In this document: one piece after another, positions 16,150-25,257 of the stretch
Layout: each line of letters opens with the position of its first letter
How positions within the stretch are numbered: the stretch's first letter is position 1
The notes under the pieces: model-generated
Told to the model about the DNA's origin: nothing
The model's database searches: none
Seen by the model: only the letters and a program-made list of their open reading frames with translations
Position numbers and translations under genes: made by a program
Assembly: GCA_002427845.1 (NCBI GenBank)
Contig: DIYZ01000180.1
Coordinates: 1-26,915 of the forward strand
Direction: 5' to 3'
DNA length: 26,915 nucleotides
DNA from: Chloracidobacterium sp. UBA6041
Lineage (GTDB): Bacteria > Acidobacteriota > Blastocatellia > Pyrinomonadales > Pyrinomonadaceae

Positions 16150-17256
16150 TTGAGTAGCAGAATCACTATCGAAAGCACGGGCGTGGTGTATAGAAACCCC
16201 AGCCCTCACCTGCGCAGCGTAGTCGCTTATCATCCATCATTGAGCTTGCTCAGTAACAGCGAGTTTCTCGCCACCTTCGATATCGGCCAGGCGGTGGAAT
16301 CGTTCGATTATCACACCGTGGTCGCGCGCTCCATCGACAGGGGCGAAACCTGGGAATTCGAGGGGCCATTGCTCAAAGATCTGCCGCCGTCGACTACTCA
16401 TAGCGTGCGCACAAGCCGCTCCGCAGACGGATCGATTATCGGTTTCGGAGGATTCTATCGGCGCACATTCGAAGAAGATCTGGTGAACCGGCAGACCTTT
16501 GGGCTGGTTCCTGTTGACCTATTTACTGTCAGTTCCACTGACGGCGGACGGACCTGGACGAGTCCGAGGATGGTGGAGCCGGCTCTGATCGGGCCGTCCT
16601 GGGAGATTTGTCACTCTATAGTTGAGACAAGCGACGGCAGGTGGATCGCTCCGACCTCAACTTGGCGGAGCTGGGACGGTAACGATTATCCTGGAGACCG
16701 CGCAGTGGCCCTGATCAGCGACAACCGAGGGGAAAGCTGGCCCAAATACGGAATTACATTTGATGGTCGCCACAACCAATTAAGTTATCTTGAGCAATCT
16801 CTTGTAAATTTGGATGATGAATCTCTTCTGGCAGTTTCCTGGGTGTACGACCAGAAAACAGGCCTTACGCAGCCTTCTGTTTATTCCACTAGCCGAGACG
16901 GAGGAGCGACATTTACCGAGCCCCGTCATACCGGTTTCGACGCGCAGACGTGCAAGGTGCTTCGGTTGCTCGATGGCCGACTGTTGTGCGTCTATCGTAG
17001 AAACGACAGAGCGGGGCTATGGGCAACCCTCTCCCGACTGGAAGAAGGTAAATGGGTGAATCTTAGCGAGGCGCCTTTGTGGCAAGGAGCGGAATCGGGA
17101 ATGAAGGGCATCCTAAATAGTGCCGATGAACTGAGCGGCCTACAGTTCGGACATCCCAGTATTCGACAGATTTCCGCTAGTGAAGTGCTAATTCTTTTTT
17201 GGTGTCAGGAACGCTGTCTAACGAATATCCGGTGGATCAAACTGAGGCTTGATTGA
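16150..17256 (+). CDS. Sialidase-fold (BNR/Asp-box) glycosidase-like protein
   Basis: A 368-residue six-bladed propeller. Four Asp-boxes are visible: SIDRGETW (61-68), STDGGRTW (129-136), SDNRGESW (190-197) and SRDGGATF (248-255). An arginine near the N-terminus (HLRSVVAYHPS) could stand for the FRIP arginine of true sialidases, but the FRIP motif itself is absent. Exo-sialidase or another exo-glycosidase/lyase activity on an acidic sugar is possible. No signal peptide is present, so it is predicted to be cytoplasmic. The start must be the TTG at 16150, since an in-frame stop lies four codons upstream and no ATG occurs early. It sits 10 bp before the symporter gene. Confidence 0.85.
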   Translation: MSSRITIESTGVVYRNPSPHLRSVVAYHPSLSLLSNSEFLATFDIGQAVESFDYHTVVARSIDRGETWEFEGPLLKDLPPSTTHSVRTSRSADGSIIGFGGFYRRTFEEDLVNRQTFGLVPVDLFTVSSTDGGRTWTSPRMVEPALIGPSWEICHSIVETSDGRWIAPTSTWRSWDGNDYPGDRAVALISDNRGESWPKYGITFDGRHNQLSYLEQSLVNLDDESLLAVSWVYDQKTGLTQPSVYSTSRDGGATFTEPRHTGFDAQTCKVLRLLDGRLLCVYRRNDRAGLWATLSRLEEGKWVNLSEAPLWQGAESGMKGILNSADELSGLQFGHPSIRQISASEVLILFWCQERCLTNIRWIKLRLD

Positions 17257-17266
17257 GTGAACAGCA

Positions 17267-18775
17267 ATGGCTGTTTTGATAGGGGGTCTTTTGGGCGGTC
17301 ACATCTCCTGGATTGATTACTGTGTCATCGCAGTGTATCTGCTCCTCTCTATCTACATAGGGTTGCGTGCAGCGAAGGGGAATAGCAATTCAGAGGAATA
17401 TTTCCTCGGCGGGAGAAGACAGAGTTGGTTCCCTGTCTCCATCTCGATCGTAAGCGCTGAATTAAGCGCCATCAGCTACCTGGGAATCGCCGGGTGGATC
17501 TATGAGCGGGACATCTCATACTTCATGTTCACGTTCCTCCTGCCCGTGGTTATCATTCTTATCATACGGCTGTTTATACCGATCTATCGGAAATTGAATC
17601 TAATAAGTGTTTATGAGTTCCTGGAAAAACGCTACAACGTCTATGTTCGAGCATTCACAGCACTATTATTCATTCTGCTTCGTGTCGGTCATATGGCAAC
17701 AGCAATTTTCGCCCCTTCTCTGGTGTTTCAGGAGATTGCAGGAATACCTTTGATTCCGTCGATCGCGATAACCGGTATTGCCGTCACTCTTTACACACTG
17801 AAGGGGGGAATGACAGCCGTTATTTGGACGGATTTCATGCAGTTCTTCGTGCTTGTCGGCGGAGCTGTAGTGATCTTGATGTTTGCTCTGAGTGCTCTTG
17901 ATTGGAACGTCGGGCAGATGTGGCAATTGGCCGGTATTCATACGAGGATGTTCAATTTTGCTTTCGACTTGCGAGAGGAAGTGACGGTCTGGGGCCTTGT
18001 ATGCTACATGTCGATATACTTCTTGACAACCTATGCCACGGATCAAGTGATTGCGCAGCGTTACTTTACCACCGGTTCCGAATCTGAAACGCGCCGAGCT
18101 ATGTTGAGCGCAGCCTTCATCACAATACCGGTGGTGGCATTGCTGATGTTTATCGGTATCGCCCTGACTGCGTATTATGCCATTCATCCGGAACTGTCGC
18201 ACACCTTGTCGAGGGCCGATAGAATCATTCCTCATTTCGCTATGAATGTTTTACCGGCAGGCGCTAAAGGCTTGCTCGTGGCGGGCATCTTCGCCGCCAC
18301 AATGTCCACTATTTCCGCCGGAGTCAACTCTCTTTCTGCGGTACTGATGACAGATTTTCTGGTCCGCTTTGGCATCAGCGAAGAGGAGGACCAGCAATTG
18401 AAACATGCCCGCTGGGTGACACTGTTATTCGGGGTGTTGATTACCGTGACTGCTTTCTATGTAGGTCGCCTCGGTTCAGTACTCGCCATAATCGGTAAGC
18501 TCCAAAGCTTCTTCATGGGGCCCATCTGTGCGCTCTTCACTCTGGGCGTGATTAGCAAGTGGGCCAACTCAGTGGGGGTCATTCTGGGTGGGCTCACAGG
18601 GTTGATTGCCACCCTGATCGTAGCCAATTTAACAACTGTTTCATGGCTTTGGTGGATTGTCGTCGGATTCTTGGTCAGTATGCTGGTTGGCTATGTTTGC
18701 AGCAGGGGATGGAGCTTGTTGCAGAGAATTCCGGTTCAACCGATGGATGAAATACAGAGCATTGAGGGATCATGA
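17267..18775 (+). CDS. Sodium:solute symporter (SSS family), first copy
   Basis: A 502-residue inner-membrane transporter with about 13 transmembrane helices. Family marks are the first helix after WIDYCVIAVYLLLS, the cytoplasmic EEYFLGGRRQSWFPVSISI, SAELSAISYLG in helix 2, TDFMQFFVLVGG in the middle, and GLLVAGIFAATMSTISAGVN, the Na+-binding helix 8 with conserved small and Ser/Thr residues. Known substrates of relatives include sugars, sialic acid, proline and carboxylates, so it should bring the operon's substrate in with sodium. The stop overlaps the next start by four bases (ATGA), so it is coupled to the SDR gene. A paralogue lies at 22469. Confidence 0.93.
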   Translation: MAVLIGGLLGGHISWIDYCVIAVYLLLSIYIGLRAAKGNSNSEEYFLGGRRQSWFPVSISIVSAELSAISYLGIAGWIYERDISYFMFTFLLPVVIILIIRLFIPIYRKLNLISVYEFLEKRYNVYVRAFTALLFILLRVGHMATAIFAPSLVFQEIAGIPLIPSIAITGIAVTLYTLKGGMTAVIWTDFMQFFVLVGGAVVILMFALSALDWNVGQMWQLAGIHTRMFNFAFDLREEVTVWGLVCYMSIYFLTTYATDQVIAQRYFTTGSESETRRAMLSAAFITIPVVALLMFIGIALTAYYAIHPELSHTLSRADRIIPHFAMNVLPAGAKGLLVAGIFAATMSTISAGVNSLSAVLMTDFLVRFGISEEEDQQLKHARWVTLLFGVLITVTAFYVGRLGSVLAIIGKLQSFFMGPICALFTLGVISKWANSVGVILGGLTGLIATLIVANLTTVSWLWWIVVGFLVSMLVGYVCSRGWSLLQRIPVQPMDEIQSIEGS

Positions 18776-19536
18776 AATTATCCGGAAAGGTGGCGATTGT
18801 TACTGGAGGCGGGACTGGAATCGGAAGCGGGATTAGCCGCGCGCTGACGGAGGCAGGTGCGAGGGTCGTCATTGGCCAGCCGCACCAGCAGGCTGCGGAA
18901 CAGACAGTGCGAGAACTCTCCCTGGAAGGCGCCGAGGTTTTGTTTCTGCCTGTAGATATTCGATACCGCGAACAGGTGCAGGCAATGGTGCGAGGGACAA
19001 TCGAGAGATGGGGAAAGATTGATATTCTTGTGAATAATGCCGCACTCACGGGGTCTGCGGTGATTGCCCCGTTTCTAGACTGTACTGACGAATTATTAAG
19101 TCAAGTCCTGGATGTTAACTTGAAAGGCACCTTCATCTGCTCTCAAGAAGTCGCTCGCCACATGGTGGACCACGGGGGATCGATAACTAACATCTCCTCC
19201 GTCGGGGCTTTTGCCGCCCAAGAAGGGGCGTCGGTCTATTGTGCGACGAAGGCGGGTGTCGTTGGATTGACTCAGGCGATGGCATTGGAGCTGGCCGTCT
19301 TTGGAATTCGCGTCAATTGTATCGCGCCAGGGCTCATTAAAACTGAGAGTAATGAAAACGTTCACGACGAGATGCGTGGACGGGGCATCACCGGACGGTA
19401 TCTACGAAACGTCCCTCTTAATCGCCGCGGGACGCCGAAAGAAATAGGTTCGGCAGTCGTGTTTCTTGCCTCTGAAGACGCTGGGTATATCACCGGCCAA
19501 ACGATCGTGATTGACGGCGGGCTCTTAACTTATTGA
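18772..19536 (+). CDS. SDR-family NAD(P)-dependent dehydrogenase
   Basis: A 254-residue classical short-chain dehydrogenase. The cofactor motif TGGGTGIGSG (11-20), NNAA (88-91), N116 (DVNLKG), and the catalytic S142/S143, Y156 and K160 (YCATK) are all present, with the C-terminal GQTIVIDGG. It likely oxidises a sugar or hydroxy acid brought in by the coupled symporter; relatives in deoxysugar pathways form the lactone that an SMP-30-type enzyme then opens. Position 32-38 (VVIGQPH) has no acidic residue after the second strand, so the NAD versus NADP preference is unclear. Confidence 0.93.
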   Translation: MKLSGKVAIVTGGGTGIGSGISRALTEAGARVVIGQPHQQAAEQTVRELSLEGAEVLFLPVDIRYREQVQAMVRGTIERWGKIDILVNNAALTGSAVIAPFLDCTDELLSQVLDVNLKGTFICSQEVARHMVDHGGSITNISSVGAFAAQEGASVYCATKAGVVGLTQAMALELAVFGIRVNCIAPGLIKTESNENVHDEMRGRGITGRYLRNVPLNRRGTPKEIGSAVVFLASEDAGYITGQTIVIDGGLLTY

Positions 19537-19564
19537 GAAACGAGGTGGACCAACTCGAAATCCG

Positions 19565-20461
19565 ATGAGCACTTGCATGAAATTGAGAGGCATCATTCCT
19601 CCAATCGGAACCCCGCTAACTCCCGACGAGAGAGTTGATATCGCAGGATTGCGTAGACTTGTGCGCTATCTACTCGGTGCAGGTGTAGATGCTCTCTTTG
19701 TCAACGGAACGATGGGAATATTCGCGCTGCTTTCCGACACCGAGCAACTCTTAGCTGTGGAAACTGTTGTTGATGAGGTTAACGGCAGTGTGCCGGTGAT
19801 CGCCGGGGTATCCGATACGGGTACCAAGCGGGTCATAGAGAAGGCTAAGCAAGTGGAGGTAATGGGAGTAGATTATCTGACCGCACTGCCACCATATTAT
19901 TATCTGCTGACCCAGGATAGTTGCGTCAGGTTTTACCGAGATGTCGCCCAGGCTGTGGCGAAACCGCTGTTCATCTACAACAATTTAACTTTTACCAAAT
20001 TCAATTTGTCTTTGGACTCAATTGATTCATTGAGCGATGAGCCCAATATTGCAGGCATTAAAGAAACAAATCCGGACTGCAGCCGGTGGACGCAATTGAC
20101 CAATACTGTGGGCCGAAGTGAAGGTTTTAGTGTGCTCATAGGCACAGAGATCTTACCTCACGTAGCACTGATGCTGGGAGCCGACGGAATAGTCGCCGGC
20201 TCACATAATATCGCTGCCGGTATAGCCGTCGATCTTTACCGAGCGGTGAAGGCCAACAACTTTGCCGTGGCAGCGGAATTAGGAGAAAAACTGAGAAAGG
20301 TAAACAAAATATTCGAGTACGGTGAAATCTGGGGCGCTTTCGAAGTTGCCTTGAACTATCTCGGTATCTGCGATAAGGCGACCGCCCGCCCATACCATTC
20401 TGTCGATCAAAAAGAACACACATATATTGAAACGATCCTGCAGGATTGCGGGATCTGCTGA
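19565..20461 (+). CDS. Dihydrodipicolinate synthase-family lyase, canonical active site
   Basis: A 298-residue DapA/NanA-superfamily aldolase or lyase, predicted cytoplasmic. The Schiff-base lysine is K166 (AGIKETNPD), the catalytic tyrosine Y138 (LFIYNN) is exactly 28 residues before it as in DapA, and the carboxylate loop is NGTMGIFALL, with Ile-Phe in place of the usual Glu after Gly. It likely cleaves a 2-keto sugar acid to pyruvate plus an aldehyde, or does the related dehydration. This contrasts with the exported paralogue at 13965, which lacks the tyrosine. A start at 19580 is possible. Confidence 0.93.
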   Translation: MSTCMKLRGIIPPIGTPLTPDERVDIAGLRRLVRYLLGAGVDALFVNGTMGIFALLSDTEQLLAVETVVDEVNGSVPVIAGVSDTGTKRVIEKAKQVEVMGVDYLTALPPYYYLLTQDSCVRFYRDVAQAVAKPLFIYNNLTFTKFNLSLDSIDSLSDEPNIAGIKETNPDCSRWTQLTNTVGRSEGFSVLIGTEILPHVALMLGADGIVAGSHNIAAGIAVDLYRAVKANNFAVAAELGEKLRKVNKIFEYGEIWGAFEVALNYLGICDKATARPYHSVDQKEHTYIETILQDCGIC

Positions 20462-20475
20462 TCTTATATCTCTTT

Positions 20476-20480
20476 TGGAG
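20476..20480 (+). promoter_or_regulatory. Ribosome binding site that sets the deacylase start
   Basis: TGGAG, 9 nt before the ATG at 20490. It favours this start over an in-frame ATG at 20427 inside the previous gene. Confidence 0.6.
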
Positions 20481-20489
20481 CCCCTGGAA

Positions 20490-21528
20490 ATGGCAGTGAA
20501 AATACCGATCGAGGATTTCAATCCTGGTTCAGTCGCCCCCGGCACCATACAGCGCTTCTTTCTTAATCTATGTCGGCCTGGCAACGCGGAAGATCTGGGT
20601 ATCCCTGTTTTGGTCGCTCAGGGGAGGCGGCCGGGTAAAACATTGGTGGTTTTCGCTGGCGTACATGGTGACGAGTTGGAGGGCGTGCAAGCTATTCATG
20701 AGGTCTTTCTACAATTAGATCCCGCAGAGCTGAGTGGACGTGTGATTGCCGTCACGGTAGCCAATCTTCCCGCCTATCGCGTCACCAGGCGCATCAGCCC
20801 GATCGACGTACTCAATCTGGCGCGAACATTTCCGGGCCGAAAGGACGGTACCGTAACGGAGCGTATCGCACACTATTTATCCGAAATGATTCTCCCGCAT
20901 GCTGACTTCTTTATCGATCTTCACAGTTCTGGTCTTACATATGTCCTTCCCACCATGATCGGATACCACGCGAGCGACACGCCGCAAGGAAGGGAATCAA
21001 AAGAGGCAGCCCTTTACTTCGGTACTCCCGTTATGTGGGGGCACCCTGAAATTAGCCCGGGACGTTCGTTGTCGGTAGCCATCGCGCGCAACATTCCCTG
21101 GTTATATGTTGAAGCTCCCAGCGGGGGGAGGGTTTCAGAAAAGGAACTACCTTATTACATTAATGGGATTTAATGGGATATTTAATCTGCTGAAACATCT
21201 CCAGATGCTTCCGGGGACTGTGGAGCGGCGGCTTCCCGACGTTCATCTAATTGGAACGGGTGATCTTGATAGGACAATCGCCGTTAATGCGGAGGGATTC
21301 TTTGTCCCTAAAGTACGAGTCTTAGACGAAGTGTGTCCGAATCAGGTTGTGGCGGTGGTTAGAGATCTATTTGGTCAGACTATCGAAGAGGTAAGCACCG
21401 AGCATGGAGGTCTGGTCGGTATGTTAAGGGCGATCCCCGTTGTTAATCCCGGAGACTCTGTGTGCCTGATCGTGGATAGAGGTCCGGCGCTGGATGGCGG
21501 GCTGACTGTGGTTCCGGGTGACCGCTAG
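20490..21528 (+). pseudogene. Succinylglutamate desuccinylase/aspartoacylase-family deacylase, frameshifted
   Basis: A zinc carboxypeptidase-fold deacylase (M14-like; relatives remove acetyl or succinyl groups from amino acids, for example AspA and DoeB). GVHGDELEG gives zinc ligands H59 and E62, DLHSSG gives H145, and NLARTFPG carries the substrate-side arginine. Frame 1 stops at TAA 21171-21173 after 227 residues. The C-terminal beta domain continues in the next frame from about 21174 to 21528 (HLQMLPGTVE, LDGGLTVVPG). An exact 10-bp tandem duplication at the break explains the shift; removing it gives one 342-residue protein. The ATG at 20490 is chosen because TGGAG lies 9 nt upstream and it clears the preceding gene. 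The gene is otherwise well preserved, so the loss is recent, or a sequence error. Confidence 0.88.
21160..21179 (+). repeat. Exact 10-bp tandem duplication causing a frameshift
   Basis: TTAATGGGAT occurs twice in a row (21160-21169 and 21170-21179). The second copy introduces an in-frame TAA and moves the downstream reading by one base. Removal of one copy restores YINGIFNLLKHLQ in a continuous frame. Confidence 0.92.
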
Positions 21529-21551
21529 AACCTCCTGGGTCGGTAGAAAAA

Positions 21552-22391
21552 ATGATAGTTGATTGTCACACACATATCTGGCGCGCAGAGCACTGGGGCG
21601 AAGAGATTACTCTTGAATCAACACGCGCACGGGGGCATGCGGTCGAACTAACGGTGAAATGGCAGGACCACCAGCAGGCGATGCAACAAGTGGATCGGGC
21701 CATTGTTTTCGGATTGCGAGCTCACCACGTTGGCCTGGTTGTGCCGAATGATTACGTAGCCGGATACGTGGCTAAGCATCCTCAAAAACTGATTGGGTTT
21801 GCTTCAATCGATCCCAATGAAATCGGTTACATGGACGAATTACACCGTGCAGTGGAAGATCTGAAATTGCAGGGTCTAAAGCTTGGGCCCATTTATCAGA
21901 ACTACCATCCGCTGGATGAACGCATACTTCCCGTCTACGAGTACTGCGAGCGAAATCACCTTCCTATTATCATCCATCAGGGGACTACATTTCCGCGCCG
22001 TGCACCCTTGAAGTTCGCTTCACCGATACTGCTGGAGGACGTGGCGCTTGCCTATCCCGACCTGGTAATGGTTATTGCCCATCTTGGTCACCCCTGGATT
22101 GCCGAAACTATTGTACTGATCCGCAAACATCCGAATCTCTATGCTGACTTATCGGCACTTCACTACCGTCCCTGGCAGTTTTATAACGGGATGATGCTCG
22201 CTTTCGAATATGGGGTAATGGAAAAGATTCTCTTCGGTTCGGACTATCCCTTCACAACCCCTGAGGCAACACTGAAGGCCTTATACGAAATCAACGAAAT
22301 CCCGGGACGCTCAGGATTACCGCTAATACCAACTGAGCAGATCAAGATGATTATTGAACGAGATGCATTAGCACTGTTAAGGCTTGAATAG
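21552..22391 (+). CDS. Amidohydrolase_2 (COG2159) family metal-dependent hydrolase
   Basis: A 279-residue TIM-barrel enzyme. The metal motif is DCHTHIW (H6, H8), followed by IIIHQGTTF (H142), MVIAHLGHPW (H177, H180) and ILFGSDYPF (D231). This is the pattern of the ACMSD-like group, which hydrolyses lactones or amides or decarboxylates aromatic acids. A lactonase-type role would fit a sugar-acid pathway, but decarboxylation cannot be excluded. There is no signal peptide, so it should be cytoplasmic, unlike the Tat-exported amidohydrolase at 6313. The ribosome site is weak. It follows the broken deacylase by 23 bp, so a polar effect of the frameshift is possible. Confidence 0.91.
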   Translation: MIVDCHTHIWRAEHWGEEITLESTRARGHAVELTVKWQDHQQAMQQVDRAIVFGLRAHHVGLVVPNDYVAGYVAKHPQKLIGFASIDPNEIGYMDELHRAVEDLKLQGLKLGPIYQNYHPLDERILPVYEYCERNHLPIIIHQGTTFPRRAPLKFASPILLEDVALAYPDLVMVIAHLGHPWIAETIVLIRKHPNLYADLSALHYRPWQFYNGMMLAFEYGVMEKILFGSDYPFTTPEATLKALYEINEIPGRSGLPLIPTEQIKMIIERDALALLRLE

Positions 22392-22468
22392 CGCAAGACA
22401 TTTTCGCTGGGTGCGTGTCTGTTCAGAAAGGATAGTCCGCTTTGCGCGCACGAGGAGTGAAAGAATAG

Positions 22469-23974
22469 ATGAACAAAGGCTTTTCAACAATTGATTGGAT
22501 CGTTCTTGCTTTCTATTTGATCGCAGTCGTTATTATCGGCGGCTCCTTCTATGGCAAGCAGAAGAGCGGTAAAGATTATTTATTAGCCGGCCGGCGAATG
22601 TCCTGGTTTCCGATCGCCATCTCGATAATCGCCACAGACCTCAGCGCAATCTCCTATATGGGAATTCCCGCGCTCGTCTATAAACACGATCTCAAATACA
22701 TGTTGAGCGCGTTTCTGTTCCCGTTTCAGATGGCCTTGGTAATTATCATCTTTGTGCCTTTGCTATACCGATTAAATATCTACACTGCTTATGAGTACCT
22801 CGAACGGCGGTTCAATACTTCGACGCGTTTATTGGCGGCTTGTCTCTTTATTGGAGGCCGTGGGGCATGGTTGGCGACTATGACTTTCGCAACCTCCGTT
22901 GTCCTGACAGAGATCACAGGTATTAATACGTATGTTGCCATTCTGATCTGCGGCATCAGCACCACTCTCTATACTTTTCTTGGAGGGATGGAGGCGGTTG
23001 TTTGGACCGATTTCATGCAATTCTTCGTGCTACTGGGCGGAGCTTTAGCTATCGCGCTCTTTATTCTATTCGCTTACGGCTGGGATGTTACTCGAGTATG
23101 GGACGTCGCCACAGCAACCGGTCATACCACGATGTTCGATTTTTCTTTAGACCCTTCCCGTGAATACACATTCTGGGGAATGTTGATCGGGTTGCTGGTG
23201 TACCAACTCTCTACTTATGGTACGGATCAGATCAATGTCCAGAGATATTTTGCCACCAAAAATCTGAAGCAAACCATCTGGGCTGCGGCCGGCTCAGCCA
23301 TGATTCTTCTCCCTGTCCTGTTGCTCCTCTACGGTATCGGCATCGGGTTTACGGCGTTTTATCACGATCATGCCGACATGCGTGCGTCACTTAGCAGCGC
23401 TGACCGCGTTATGCCGCATTTTACTGTCAACGTTTTGCCGACAGGCCTCCGTGGACTGGTGATAGCAGGCATTTTTGCGGCAACCATGTCGAGTATGTCT
23501 TCGGGTATCAATTCTCTTGCGACTAGTACGCTGAAGGATCTTTTGGAGAAGATGAGCCGAAAAATAGTCGATCGCGAACTGTTTTGGGCGCGCTTGATTA
23601 GCGCTTTCTGGGGATTGGCGGCAACCGCGGGAGCCACGCTGATGGTGGATTTGAAGCTCACAATATTGGAAAGGTTCAACTCGATTTACCAGTTTTTCGC
23701 CGGACCGCTGGTGGGAATTTTTCTCCTGGGGATGTTAACAACGCGGGCTTCTGCGTGGCCCGTAAGTGCTGGCGCAATCGTCGGCTTCGTTGCCACTGCC
23801 GCCAGCGCGCGATGGACTTCCATTCACTGGCTCTGGTACGCCCCGATTGGATGCCTGGTTACTCTTGTCGTTGGCTACCTGGGCAGCCTGTTCGCGCCAC
23901 AACAACGTAGTGAGGAGATCAAACAGTACACCCTCTTAGGCAGCAGGGAACTTTCTGTGAAGACGTCTCAGTAG
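22469..23974 (+). CDS. Sodium:solute symporter (SSS family), second copy
   Basis: A 501-residue transporter, clearly a paralogue of that at 17267: KDYLLAGRRMSWFPIAISII, SAISYMGIPALVYKHDL, TDFMQFFVLLGG and GLVIAGIFAATMSSMSSGIN occur in the same order. About 13 transmembrane helices are expected. The Na+-site helix with MSSMSSGIN is kept. The substrate-side helix 1 and loop residues differ from the first copy, so it may import a different sugar acid or breakdown product. The ribosome site GAGGAG at 22452-22457 is among the best in the cluster, and the 77-bp gap before the gene could hold a secondary promoter. Confidence 0.93.
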   Translation: MNKGFSTIDWIVLAFYLIAVVIIGGSFYGKQKSGKDYLLAGRRMSWFPIAISIIATDLSAISYMGIPALVYKHDLKYMLSAFLFPFQMALVIIIFVPLLYRLNIYTAYEYLERRFNTSTRLLAACLFIGGRGAWLATMTFATSVVLTEITGINTYVAILICGISTTLYTFLGGMEAVVWTDFMQFFVLLGGALAIALFILFAYGWDVTRVWDVATATGHTTMFDFSLDPSREYTFWGMLIGLLVYQLSTYGTDQINVQRYFATKNLKQTIWAAAGSAMILLPVLLLLYGIGIGFTAFYHDHADMRASLSSADRVMPHFTVNVLPTGLRGLVIAGIFAATMSSMSSGINSLATSTLKDLLEKMSRKIVDRELFWARLISAFWGLAATAGATLMVDLKLTILERFNSIYQFFAGPLVGIFLLGMLTTRASAWPVSAGAIVGFVATAASARWTSIHWLWYAPIGCLVTLVVGYLGSLFAPQQRSEEIKQYTLLGSRELSVKTSQ

Positions 23975-23986
23975 TTGGACAAAAGG

Positions 23987-25249
23987 ATGAAATACACATC
24001 TAGAGTTTTACACTTATTATTCGCCTTGATCACTCTCGCAGGCATGGCGAGCGCACAGCGGGACGGATTTTATTTAAAGGATGGGGATCGCGTCGTCTTC
24101 TATGGCGACAGCATTACGGAACAACAGCTCTACACGACGTTTATTGAAACCTTCGTGGTGACCCGGTGGCCCGGCCTGGATATTACTTTTGTCAATGCAG
24201 GTTGGAGTGGTGATCGAGTTTCCGGGGGTAGAGGCGGCTCAATAGACCTGCGCCTTAAGCGGGACGTCATCGCCTACCACCCAACGGTAGTGACCATAAT
24301 GCTGGGAATGAACGATGGCGATGTGAAGCCCTACGATCCCACGCTCTTTAATACTTTTGCCACCGGGTACAGACGTATTGTCGAAAGGCTGAAAGACGCA
24401 CAACCCGGCCTTCGCCTCACTTTGATTAGACCGTCGCCCTACGACGACGTAACCCGCGAGGCTGGATTCGATGGCGGTTACAACTCCGTGCTCGTGCGCT
24501 ACGGCGATTTCGTCGAGGAACTGGCTAGACAGACGAAGCTGGATCTCGCTGATCTCAATAAAACAGTTGTCGCCGCGCTGGCCAAGGCAAACGACATAGA
24601 TGCCAACCTGGCTAAGAGAATCATACCCGATCGCGTGCATCCCGGCCCCGGCGGACACCTGCTGATGGCCCAGGCTCTTCTGAAAGCGTGGAATGCCCCC
24701 GCGATTGTAACGGCGGTCGAAATCGATGCTGCGACAGCTCGGGTAGTTAAAGCCGAAAACAGTAAAGTCTCGGAGCTCATCAACGAAGGTGGGCTATCTT
24801 GGATACAGTCGGATAGAGCATTGCCGATGTTTTTGGATATGAAAGATCCGGCCCTGGCCCTGGCTGTTCAATCATCTGATGTTGTAGAAACTCTAAATCA
24901 GCAGCAGCTCACGGTAACGGGGTTGCCGGCTCCGAGCTACACACTCAAGATCGACGACGAGACAATCAGCACTTTTACAAAGGAGTCGCTGACAAAAGGC
25001 GTCAATTTGGCGACATTGGCTACACCGATGATGAAACAGGCACAAGCGGTTCACTTGTTTACTCTGGAACACAACGGTATTCATCGTGTCCGGTGGCGGG
25101 AGATACAAGTCCCCTTGCAAGATGAACGCTCGGCCGTCGTGCAAAAAGCGCTTGATGCTTTGAGTCTCCTCGAGGCTGAGCTGATTAGAAAGCAGCGCGC
25201 GATGGCGAAGCCACGACCTCATCGTTTTCAGCTGATTCCACAACCGTAG
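23987..25249 (+). CDS. Secreted SGNH/GDSL hydrolase
   Basis: A 420-residue protein with a Sec signal peptide (about residues 1-23, ending ASA-Q). The SGNH blocks are FYGDSITE (catalytic S42), NAGWSGDRV (block II Gly), MLGMNDG (N109) and DRVHPG (D215, H218). Such enzymes remove acetyl or other acyl groups from sugars; a role as an O-acetyl-sugar esterase would fit the cluster. After residue about 240 there is an extra 180-residue C-terminal part with no motif I recognise (LDMKDPALALAVQ, RVRWREIQVPL). The ATG at 23987 is preferred to the TTG at 23975, because it starts directly at the signal peptide. Confidence 0.9.
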   Translation: MKYTSRVLHLLFALITLAGMASAQRDGFYLKDGDRVVFYGDSITEQQLYTTFIETFVVTRWPGLDITFVNAGWSGDRVSGGRGGSIDLRLKRDVIAYHPTVVTIMLGMNDGDVKPYDPTLFNTFATGYRRIVERLKDAQPGLRLTLIRPSPYDDVTREAGFDGGYNSVLVRYGDFVEELARQTKLDLADLNKTVVAALAKANDIDANLAKRIIPDRVHPGPGGHLLMAQALLKAWNAPAIVTAVEIDAATARVVKAENSKVSELINEGGLSWIQSDRALPMFLDMKDPALALAVQSSDVVETLNQQQLTVTGLPAPSYTLKIDDETISTFTKESLTKGVNLATLATPMMKQAQAVHLFTLEHNGIHRVRWREIQVPLQDERSAVVQKALDALSLLEAELIRKQRAMAKPRPHRFQLIPQP

Positions 25250-25257
25250 AGCGAAAA

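Noticed and set aside
17666..18235. 189-codon minus-strand open frame opposite the first symporter
   Set aside because: It lies fully inside a well-supported SSS gene, has no ribosome site, and its His/Gln/Ser-rich composition is that of an antisense shadow.
20490..21528. Ectoine-degradation (DoeB-like) role for the deacylase
   Set aside because: The zinc motifs are similar, but no ectoine hydrolase, DoeC/DoeX or ectoine transporter genes accompany it.
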